Below, one piece after another: positions 6,492 to 11,750 of a stretch of 11,750 nt of DNA. Position 1 is the first letter of the stretch; the number at the start of each line of letters is the position of its first letter. The stretch covers positions 1-11,750 of the forward strand of contig JBPCKT010000037.1 in NCBI GenBank assembly GCA_051004015.1, in the 5' to 3' direction. This DNA comes from SXOA01 sp051004015 (GTDB lineage: Bacteria > Planctomycetota > Planctomycetia > Pirellulales > Pirellulaceae). The notes beneath the pieces are model-generated. The model was not told the DNA's origin. It was given only the letters and a program-made list of their open reading frames with translations, and did not search any database. Made by a program: the position numbers and the translations under genes.

Positions 6492-6544
6492 TGGCCAGCC
6501 CCGCCAGGTAGCGGAGCTTTTTCGTGCGCTGGTAGAATTGCGGG

Positions 6545-6787
6545 ATGCACATCTGCAAGCGATGCGGCGCGAAACTGACGAAGAAAGAGGCGGGGCGATC
6601 TCTCGTTCAGATTTCACGGCACGCACCATATAATTACCCGTCACCCAAACTCACAAACAGCAAAAAGGGCGTCGGGGCAATAAGTTGGGCGCAAATGCAC
6701 GGCCCACTTTGCGAAGCATGCTGCCTAGCTTTTACTCAGGAGTATTACGGATTTGGGGAAGAAAAAACGCTGCCAGATTCGAATTAG
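6545..6787 (+). CDS. Small hypothetical protein with paired cysteine motifs
   Basis: An 80-residue ORF beginning MHICKRCGAKLTKKEAG. A CxxC pair (C4, C7) near the N-terminus and CEACC (C56, C59, C60) near the C-terminus could together bind one zinc ion. Between them are basic residues and an aromatic patch (HAPYNYPSP). No family is recognised. No clear Shine-Dalgarno precedes the ATG. Its codons are less GC-rich than those of its neighbours, pointing to recent arrival or weak selection. It is convergent with the DUF6263-like gene, 29 bp away. The spaced cysteine pairs favour a real gene, but a chance ORF cannot be ruled out. Confidence 0.5.
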   Translation: MHICKRCGAKLTKKEAGRSLVQISRHAPYNYPSPKLTNSKKGVGAISWAQMHGPLCEACCLAFTQEYYGFGEEKTLPDSN

Positions 6788-6816
6788 GAAACTACCTGGT
6801 TGGGAGCCCCGCCGTC

Positions 6817-7686
6817 CTACTTCATCGCCGTCGTTCCCGCCGCAGCCGTCTTCGTGCTCGCAACGTTCTCCACCGGCTCTTCGGTGGTGCGGGAGAGGTA
6901 GTTCATGTGGCTTTCGGGGCCGTTGAAGCCGAGGATGGACTCGTCGAGGTCCATCTGGCGGTGGAGGAGTCGGCCGGCGTCGATGTCGAACTTGATGGTT
7001 CCCTTTTGCATCCGCTGCACGAGCTGCGAAAGGATTTTGGGGTCGCGGACGGGGGTCAGGACCTGCGTCTCGACGGAGATGGTGGCCACGCCGGTTTGCA
7101 CCACCACCAGGCGGTAGAACTGGCGGACCTTGATGGTGAGGTTCACGTCGTCAATCTTCAGGCGGATATCCTCGGGCGTTTCCCAGGTGTCCCCCTCCTT
7201 CACCGGCCCTTCCGGCAGCGGCACCGCCAGGTCCCCTAGCCCCGTGTTGACATGCTGCTTGTCCCCCCGGCGCTCCATCAGCTTGCCGGACGGAGTGATG
7301 GTCAGCGTGGCCAGCGGCTTGCCGATGGAATCGGCGACGTACTGGTAGCCGAGGGGCGGGCTCTTGTCGGTGAGGCTGTTGTATCGGATCTCCGGTTTGC
7401 CGGTGACGCTCTGCCACATGTCCACGTCGGCGACGCTGTTCTCCAGCGTGATATTTCCCTGAGCGTCCACCGCGGTGATCTTCCAAACTTTGGTGGAAAC
7501 GCTGCGCGATTTGGCAACGGAAACCTGCCCTTTGATTTTCGTGTCCACCGTAGAGAGTTGGGCCACGCGCGAGCGGACTTCCTCGCCGGGGGTGAACTTG
7601 TAAACGAGCGTGTGCTTTTCGCCTTCGGCGGCGTGGGCGAAACCGCAAGCGGAGAGGAGGACGGCCAGAGAGCAGAGAGTTTTCAT
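6817..7686 (-). CDS. Exported DUF6263-like protein
   Basis: A 289-residue protein with an N-terminal export signal: MKTLCSLAVLLSACGFAHA, with likely signal peptidase I cleavage after AHA (19). LSAC (11-14) also fits a lipobox, so lipid anchoring at C14 is possible. The mature part, with HTLVYKFTPGEEVRSRV (about 25-41), VWKITAVDAQGNITLE (about 67-82), ITPSGKL (about 130-136) and PLPEGPVKEGDTWE (about 156-169), resembles DUF6263-type planctomycete proteins: a beta-rich domain of unknown function. The C-terminal 25 residues are low-complexity Thr/Ala. The frame is open 20 codons further upstream, but that part lies in a repeat and spacer; the ATG at 7686 has AAGGA eight bases before it and starts the signal. 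It is last in the ispA-dxs-nadK run, but no link to that pathway is evident. Confidence 0.85.
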   Translation of the reverse strand: MKTLCSLAVLLSACGFAHAAEGEKHTLVYKFTPGEEVRSRVAQLSTVDTKIKGQVSVAKSRSVSTKVWKITAVDAQGNITLENSVADVDMWQSVTGKPEIRYNSLTDKSPPLGYQYVADSIGKPLATLTITPSGKLMERRGDKQHVNTGLGDLAVPLPEGPVKEGDTWETPEDIRLKIDDVNLTIKVRQFYRLVVVQTGVATISVETQVLTPVRDPKILSQLVQRMQKGTIKFDIDAGRLLHRQMDLDESILGFNGPESHMNYLSRTTEEPVENVASTKTAAAGTTAMK

Positions 7687-7708
7687 CGCGTGCTTCCTTG
7701 CAAAGTTA

Positions 7709-7762
7709 GTAGCCTGCACACTCCGTGTGCAGGCATGTCCGCTCACGGAGTGAGCGGACTAC
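7709..7762. repeat. 54-bp two-hairpin repeat, full copy A3
   Basis: Same plan and orientation as the copy at 2461: GTAG, then CCTGCACAC (7713-7721), loop TCC, GTGTGCAGG (7725-7733), then GTCCGCTCAC (7737-7746), loop GGA, GTGAGCGGAC (7750-7759) and CTAC. Compensating changes keep hairpin 1 paired relative to A2 (CTGCACAC/GTGTGCAG against CAGCACAC/GTGTGCTG), which argues that the structure is selected. Its trailing CTACTA provides the TAG stop of the NAD kinase gene (7762-7764). Confidence 0.88.
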
Positions 7763-8646
7763 TATGTCTTATACAAATTCCCCGCCCAACCGAGCTTGTC
7801 GCGGAGGGTGCGGTAGTAGTTCTGGCCGCGGACTTCAATCATCTGGAACCGCTGCGGGGCCCGCTCCACCCGCACCCGGTCTTCCGCGGTGAGGCCGGCG
7901 AGCAGGCGTCCATCGACCATAACCGCGGTCCCCTCGTTGGGCTCGGGGACCACCATCTCGTAGACGCGGTCGGCCGTATCGACCACCGGCCGGACGGTCA
8001 GGGCATGGGGGCTGACCGCGGTGATGGCGAAGGCTTGCAGCGTCTTGCGGAGGATCGGCCCGCCCGCCGACAGGTTGTAAGCCGTCGAGCCGACCGGCGT
8101 GCTGATGATCAGGCCGTCGCAACTATAGGTAGTCACCAGAACCGCGTCAACGTAAAGTTGCACGGTCAGGATGGAGTGCGGCGGCCCGGCCGTGATGACC
8201 GTCTCATTGAGCCCGAGCTGCTCCGCCAACACCTGGTCCCCGCGGCGGACCGAGGCGGTGAACATCAAGTGCTCGTCAATCCGGCAGTCGCCGCTAGCAA
8301 CAGCCGCCAGCACTTCGGAGAGGTCCTGCGGGCTGACATCGGCCAGGAAGCCGAGCTTGCCGAGGTTCACCCCCAGCACCGGCAACTGGCGACTGCACAT
8401 CTGCCGAGCGGCGCGAAGGATGGAGCCGTCGCCCCCGAGGACGATGGCGAAATCGGCGGGAACCTGTGACAGGTCTTCTTTGAACTCGAAGTCCGTCAAC
8501 AGGACTTCGACATGTTGATCGATGAGCGGGCGGAGGCGTTCGGCTTCGGGGATGACATTGGACCGCAAGCCGGAGCCGAGCAGGAGGACCTTTGGTCGGC
8601 GATTGGTTTTGGTAGTGGCCCAGGAGGCAGAGGAGGAGAATGCCAT
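7762..8646 (-). CDS. nadK: NAD kinase
   Basis: A 294-residue ATP-NAD kinase, which phosphorylates NAD to NADP in the cytoplasm. Diagnostic motifs are in order: VLGGDGSILRAAR (69-81, the catalytic GGDG), GVNLGKLGFLADV (92-104), NE (147-148), the signature STPVGSTAYNLSAGGPI (182-198, V where T is more common), SPHALTVRP (212-220) and the C-terminal RDKLGWAG (282-289). Length is normal. The frame extends 21 codons upstream, but those residues (LARRASEE) come from the palindrome at 8673-8736. The ATG at 8646 leaves a short Ser-rich leader before PKVLLLGS; no good ribosome-binding site precedes it, so the exact start is less certain than the identity. It lies downstream of dxs, 97 bp away. Its stop codon is supplied by the two-hairpin repeat. 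Confidence 0.94.
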   Translation of the reverse strand: MAFSSSASWATTKTNRRPKVLLLGSGLRSNVIPEAERLRPLIDQHVEVLLTDFEFKEDLSQVPADFAIVLGGDGSILRAARQMCSRQLPVLGVNLGKLGFLADVSPQDLSEVLAAVASGDCRIDEHLMFTASVRRGDQVLAEQLGLNETVITAGPPHSILTVQLYVDAVLVTTYSCDGLIISTPVGSTAYNLSAGGPILRKTLQAFAITAVSPHALTVRPVVDTADRVYEMVVPEPNEGTAVMVDGRLLAGLTAEDRVRVERAPQRFQMIEVRGQNYYRTLRDKLGWAGNLYKT

Positions 8647-8672
8647 GTGTTTAATTGCCGGAGCGGCCTCTT

Positions 8673-8736
8673 CACTAGCCCGACGCGCAAGCGAGGGACG
8701 AGCCCGCATTACCCTCGCTTGCGCGTCGGGCTAGTG
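8673..8736. repeat. Perfect 25-bp palindrome between dxs and nadK
   Basis: The left arm (8673-8697, beginning CACTAGCCCGACGCG) and right arm (8712-8736, ending CGTCGGGCTAGTG) are perfect reverse complements over 25 bp around a 14-nt loop. It begins seven bases after the dxs stop codon (8744-8746 on the minus strand). Its translations, LARRASE and SPTRKRG, are phrases I know from spurious planctomycete ORFs, so it is probably a dispersed repeat. As RNA it would form a very stable hairpin and may end or attenuate transcription into nadK. Confidence 0.88.
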
Positions 8737-8743
8737 TCGAATG

Positions 8744-10654
8744 TTACACATTCACCGCCGCGCTGCGTTCGATCCCCAATCGCTCGGCCAGTTCGCGGCA
8801 GGTTTGGATGATGCCCTTCGTGTCCAGCCGCAGGTCGGCGAGGAGCTCGCCCCGCTCGGCGTGTTCGATGAAGCGGTCGGGGATGCCCAGCCGGTGGACG
8901 CGGCTGGTGTCGAGGCCGAGCTCGCAGGCGGTTTCCAGGAACGCGCTGCCGAAGCCACCCATCAGGCAGCCTTCCTCGACGGTGACAACGAAGCTGGCTT
9001 CGCGGAGGGAGCGCTCCACCATCTCGCGGTCGAGCGGCTTCACAAAGCGGGCGTTGACCACGCCGACGTCGAGTCCTTCCTCGCGGAGTTTTTCGGCCGC
9101 CCGCAGGCAATCGCCGAGGAGCGTGCCGCAGCAGACAATCATGCCGTCGCGGCCGAAGTGGAAGGTTTCGGCTTTACCGAGTTCGAGCGGGGCGCGTTCG
9201 CCGCCGATGGTTTCGGCGTTCGCTTTGGGATAGCGGATGCTGCACGGACCGTTGTGGCGCAGAGCCAACTCCAGCATCGCGGGGGCGTCGTGAGCATCGC
9301 CGGGGGCCATGACGACCATATTCGGAAAGACCCGCATGTAGCCCATGTCGAACGCACCATGATGCGTCGGACCATCCGGCCCGGTCAGTCCCGCGCGGTC
9401 CAGGGTGAAAGTGACCGGCAGGTTTTGCAGGGCGACTTCCTGGAATATCTGGTCATAGCTCCGCTGTAGGAACGTGCTGTAGATATCGACGATGGGACGG
9501 AGGCCGGCTTTGGCCTGGCCGGCGGCGAAGGCGACGGCGTGCGACTCGCAGATGCCGACGTCGAAGAAGCGGTCCGGAAATTCGTCCCGCACCACCTCCA
9601 GCTTGTTTCCCTGGCACATGGCGGCCGTGAGGACCGTCACCCGCGGGTTTTTCAGCATCTGGTCCCGGATGGCCTCGCTGACGATTTGCGTGTAGGCCCT
9701 GGCGGAGCCGGATTTTTTCGGAACCGGGGAGCCGTTCTCCTGCACGAAGGCGGGAGGCGTGTGGAAGAAAACAGGGTCCGCCGCGGCAGGTTGAAAGCCG
9801 TGCCCCTTTTCGGTAACAACGTGCAGCAGGATGGGGCCCTTCAGGTCCTTCACCATTTGCAGGTATTTTCGCAGGATGGCGATGTTGTGGCCGTCGATGG
9901 GTCCGAAGTAGCGGAAGCCCAGCTCTTCGAACAACATGCCGCCGTGCAGGCCGGCTTTGACCCCTTCTTTGATTTGAGCCAGGAAGTGCTCGACCGGGTC
10001 GCCGAGGAGGGGGATGCTGCTGAGGATGCGTTGCACCTCGGTCTTCATGCCGGTGTAGACCTGGTAGGTGCGGAGCTTATCGAGGTAGCTGGCCATGCCG
10101 CCGACGCGCGGGCAGATGGACATCTTGTTGTCGTTGAGAATGACCAGCAGGTCTTTCTTCATCCCACCGGCGTTGTTGAGCGCCTCGAAGACGATGCCGG
10201 AGGGGAAGGCCCCGTCCCCGATAACCGCCACGGACTTGCGGCTGGTTTCGCCCAGGAGGTCGTCGCCGCACTTGATGCCGAACACGGAGGAGACGCTGCT
10301 GCCGGCGTGGCCGGTCATGAACAGGTCGTACTCGCTCTCGTGCGGATTGGGGTAGCCCATCAGGCCCCCCTTGGTGCGGATGGTCTTGAACTCGTGGTAT
10401 CGGCCGGTTACGAGCTTGTGCGGATAGATTTGGTGGCCGGTGTCCCAAATCAGCCGGTCGCGGCGGAAATCGAAGACGTTGTGCAGGGCCAGGCAGAGCT
10501 CGACGACGCCCAGGTTCGACGCGAAATGAGCGGTCCGCTCGCTGAGCAGATTGCAAAGCACGTCCCGAATCTCAGCCGCCAGCTCGCTGAGCTGGGGCGT
10601 GTTCATGCCGTGGAGGTCGGCAGCGGATTCGAGCTTGGAAAGCAGTTTATGCAT
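8744..10654 (-). CDS. dxs: 1-deoxy-D-xylulose-5-phosphate synthase
   Basis: A 636-residue, full-length DXS. It is a cytoplasmic thiamine-diphosphate enzyme that joins pyruvate and glyceraldehyde 3-phosphate to give DXP, the first step of the MEP isoprenoid pathway and a precursor of thiamine and pyridoxal. Seen in order: HFASNLGVVEL (43-53), IWDTGHQIYPHK (69-80), the cofactor motif GDGAFPSG to ILNDNKMSI (146-180), GPIDGHN (251-257), the central catalytic Glu in GICESHAVAFAAG (367-379), YSTFLQRSYDQ (392-402), DRAGLTGPDGPTHHGAFD (419-436) and the C-terminal transketolase domain with EEGCLMGGFGS (560-570). Two normally strict motifs deviate: GHAGSSVSS in place of GHSSTSIS, and CESHAV in place of AEQHAV. 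The ATG at 10654 gives the usual DXS N-terminus. The gene follows ispA by 122 bp, a common pairing. Confidence 0.95.
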   Translation of the reverse strand: MHKLLSKLESAADLHGMNTPQLSELAAEIRDVLCNLLSERTAHFASNLGVVELCLALHNVFDFRRDRLIWDTGHQIYPHKLVTGRYHEFKTIRTKGGLMGYPNPHESEYDLFMTGHAGSSVSSVFGIKCGDDLLGETSRKSVAVIGDGAFPSGIVFEALNNAGGMKKDLLVILNDNKMSICPRVGGMASYLDKLRTYQVYTGMKTEVQRILSSIPLLGDPVEHFLAQIKEGVKAGLHGGMLFEELGFRYFGPIDGHNIAILRKYLQMVKDLKGPILLHVVTEKGHGFQPAAADPVFFHTPPAFVQENGSPVPKKSGSARAYTQIVSEAIRDQMLKNPRVTVLTAAMCQGNKLEVVRDEFPDRFFDVGICESHAVAFAAGQAKAGLRPIVDIYSTFLQRSYDQIFQEVALQNLPVTFTLDRAGLTGPDGPTHHGAFDMGYMRVFPNMVVMAPGDAHDAPAMLELALRHNGPCSIRYPKANAETIGGERAPLELGKAETFHFGRDGMIVCCGTLLGDCLRAAEKLREEGLDVGVVNARFVKPLDREMVERSLREASFVVTVEEGCLMGGFGSAFLETACELGLDTSRVHRLGIPDRFIEHAERGELLADLRLDTKGIIQTCRELAERLGIERSAAVNV

Positions 10655-10697
10655 GGAGACTTACTTCAACTTAAATCCCATCGTCTTCATTTTCCTG

Positions 10698-10749
10698 CCT
10701 CCATTTTTCTGCCAGCTTCTTCAATATGCGGCTGGCAGAAAAATGGAGG
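10698..10749. repeat. Perfect 19-bp palindrome between ispA and dxs
   Basis: Arms CCTCCATTTTTCTGCCAGC (10698-10716) and GCTGGCAGAAAAATGGAGG (10731-10749) are perfect reverse complements around a 14-nt loop. The left arm overlaps a degenerate tandem unit of the form CATTTTYCTGCC (from 10689 and again from 10702). It lies 27 bp after the ispA stop and 43 bp before the dxs start. It could attenuate read-through from ispA into dxs. Confidence 0.85.
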
Positions 10750-10776
10750 TAGAAAGATAGGAACGCAGAGAGATCT

Positions 10777-11673
10777 TTAGTGGTTCCTTTCGAGCACATA
10801 TTTTGCCAGCGCTTTCAATTGGCGCGAATTGCTTTCAAAGGGCTTAAGTACGGAGCACGCTTCATCGATGAGCAATTCCGCTCGCCGCCAGCTTTCGGCC
10901 TCTCCCAGCAGGGCGGGAAAGGTGAGCTTGCCGCGGCTGGAGTCTTTGCCGGTCTTCTTACCCATCGTACTCGCATCCCCCCGCAAATCGAGGAGGTCAT
11001 CGACAATCTGAAAGGCCAGCCCCAGCCGCTCTCCGTACGCATCCAGGGCGGTGATTTGTTCTGGGGAGGCTCTGCCAATCATACCGCCTAAACGGAGGGA
11101 AACGCGAATCATGGCCCCCGTTTTGCGGCGATGAATGTGCTGCAAATCCTCGGTTCCCCCACCCGCAAATTCGTTACGCAGGTCATCTTCTTGCCCGCCG
11201 ACCAGGTTCGACGCCCCGGCTGCCTGGGCCAGCTCGCCGCAGCAGCGGGCGGCAATATCCGGGGGAGTGACGTCGCGGGCCAGCACTTCAAAAGCTTGAG
11301 CCAGCAGTGCATCGCCGGCGAGAATGGCGGTCGCCTCGCCGAATTTCGCATGACAGCTCGGCCGGCCGCGGCGCATGTCGTCGTCGTCCATCGCCGGCAG
11401 ATCGTCGTGAATCAAGGAATAGGTATGAATCATCTCGACCGCGCAGGCCGCCGGCAGAGCGGCCGCCCGGTCATAACCGCAAGCCTCGCAGGCCATTAAC
11501 ACCAAGAGCGGCCGCAGCCGCTTGCAGGGGGCGAGCAGACTATGGCGAATGGCTGCCGCAAGCTGCTCGGGGCAATCGGCGTCGTACTGGGTAAACCGCG
11601 CGAGGGCTTCCTCCACCTCTTGCCGCAACGACTGGGAGTGGGCGGAGAGGTCGAAATCGCTGGAGGGGGTCAT
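10777..11673 (-). CDS. ispA: Farnesyl/geranyl diphosphate synthase (polyprenyl synthetase)
   Basis: A 298-residue short-chain trans-prenyl transferase, the length of E. coli IspA (299). It condenses dimethylallyl or geranyl diphosphate with isopentenyl diphosphate, giving precursors of quinones, undecaprenyl carrier and hopanoids. Seen: KRLRP (51-55), the first Asp-rich motif in IHDDLPAMDDDDMRRG (88-103), HAKFGEATAILAGDALL (108-124), VGGQEDDL (158-165), HRRKTG (181-186) and the second Asp-rich motif FQIVDDLLDLRGD (221-233). The residue before KRLRP is Cys where Gly is usual. The frame is open 11 codons upstream, but that is repeat; the ATG at 11673 sits directly against the repeat edge, so the 5' leader and any ribosome-binding site (GGCGGGA is the only candidate) come from the repeat. 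It is followed by dxs. Confidence 0.92.
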   Translation of the reverse strand: MTPSSDFDLSAHSQSLRQEVEEALARFTQYDADCPEQLAAAIRHSLLAPCKRLRPLLVLMACEACGYDRAAALPAACAVEMIHTYSLIHDDLPAMDDDDMRRGRPSCHAKFGEATAILAGDALLAQAFEVLARDVTPPDIAARCCGELAQAAGASNLVGGQEDDLRNEFAGGGTEDLQHIHRRKTGAMIRVSLRLGGMIGRASPEQITALDAYGERLGLAFQIVDDLLDLRGDASTMGKKTGKDSSRGKLTFPALLGEAESWRRAELLIDEACSVLKPFESNSRQLKALAKYVLERNH

Positions 11674-11750
11674 GCGCTGGAGTCCCGCCTTCAGGCGGCT
11701 TGGCAATACAAGACTTGTTGAAGAGCCGCCTGAAGGCGGGACTCCAGCGC
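11674..11750. repeat. Palindrome with 27-bp arms abutting the ispA start codon
   Basis: Left arm 11674-11700 (beginning GCGCTGGAGTCCCGCC) and right arm 11724-11750 (ending GGCGGGACTCCAGCGC) are perfect reverse complements over 27 bp. Each arm holds its own small hairpin (CCGCCT / AGGCGG at 11685-11698). The 23-nt loop contains ACAAG / CTTGT around one base. The window ends at the last arm base, so the element may continue. No base separates it from the ATG of ispA. Confidence 0.85.

Larger units (their letters stand above)
5755..6544. other. 790-bp gap without a convincing gene
   Basis: Between the divergent 583-residue protein gene and the 80-residue ORF lie, in order, a GC-rich hairpin repeat (about 5871-5915), a nested inverted repeat (5941-6053), an AT-richer stretch (about 6085-6180, including the palindrome ATCAATTGAT at 6159-6168), and about 300 bp open in frames on both strands. 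A 29-codon open stretch (6405-6491) could be a gene remnant. Base composition here is clearly less GC-rich than in the neighbouring genes. Promoters for the flanking genes must lie in this gap, but no -35/-10 pair could be assigned with confidence. Confidence 0.7.

Noticed and set aside
6500..6560. tRNA-like stretch before the 80-residue ORF
   Set aside because: No cloverleaf could be drawn and no T-loop consensus is present.
7687..7746. 20-codon extension of the DUF6263-like protein
   Set aside because: Starts in the 54-bp repeat and would bury the signal peptide; AAGGA precedes the ATG at 7686.
8647..8709. 21-codon N-terminal extension of NAD kinase (LARRASEE)
   Set aside because: Mostly the palindromic repeat; NAD kinases do not carry this sequence.
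8673..8736. Classical intrinsic terminator for dxs
   Set aside because: The stem is strong, but no run of U follows on either strand, so it is listed as a repeat with possible terminator activity.
7252..10780. Plus-strand ORFs of 405 and 413 codons opposite nadK and dxs
   Set aside because: Both are antisense to genes with complete catalytic motifs and have no protein-like features of their own.

Overview
The window looks like planctomycete chromosome, most likely from the Gemmataceae or a close relative. The reasons are the GC-rich coding DNA, the Tat-exported DUF1501 protein next to a DUF1800 protein, secreted proteins with poorly known domains, and gaps filled with palindromic repeats whose spurious translations (LARRASE, SPTRKRG, PKRSLGT, SGGREPPD) I associate with this group. 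The assignment comes from recognition only; no search was run.

Layout from left to right. An FmdB-type zinc-ribbon gene (16-249, minus) diverges from a stand-alone NAD(P)H-hydrate epimerase gene (327-980, plus). After a convergent gap with two repeat hairpins comes a minus-strand run read from right to left: a secreted 583-residue protein (4003-5754), a DUF1800 protein (2514-3878) and a Tat-exported DUF1501 protein (1181-2446). A 790-bp gap (5755-6544) holds a GC-rich palindrome, a 113-bp nested inverted repeat in AT-richer DNA, and possible gene debris. A small possible zinc-binding ORF (6545-6787, plus) follows.

The right half is a second minus-strand run: ispA (10777-11673), dxs (8744-10654), NAD kinase (7762-8646) and an exported DUF6263-like protein (6817-7686). 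IspA and DXS are a common bacterial pair. DXS makes deoxyxylulose phosphate at the entry to the MEP isoprenoid pathway, and IspA condenses the C5 products into farnesyl diphosphate. NAD kinase supplies NADP, whose reduced form the second MEP step (DXR) uses. The epimerase at the left end repairs damaged NAD(P)H, so both ends of the window touch nicotinamide cofactor supply, though nothing shows the two ends are linked.

The most unusual signal is in the gaps. Nearly every gene junction carries a different palindromic repeat family, placed at or within a few bases of a stop codon or directly against a start codon. In three places one family (54 bp, two triloop hairpins) supplies the stop codon of the gene before it, once adding residues to the protein. 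The repeats also create false N-terminal extensions on four genes, so starts were moved inward to ATGs just outside the repeats. No rRNA, tRNA, CRISPR array, intact transposase or phage gene was seen.
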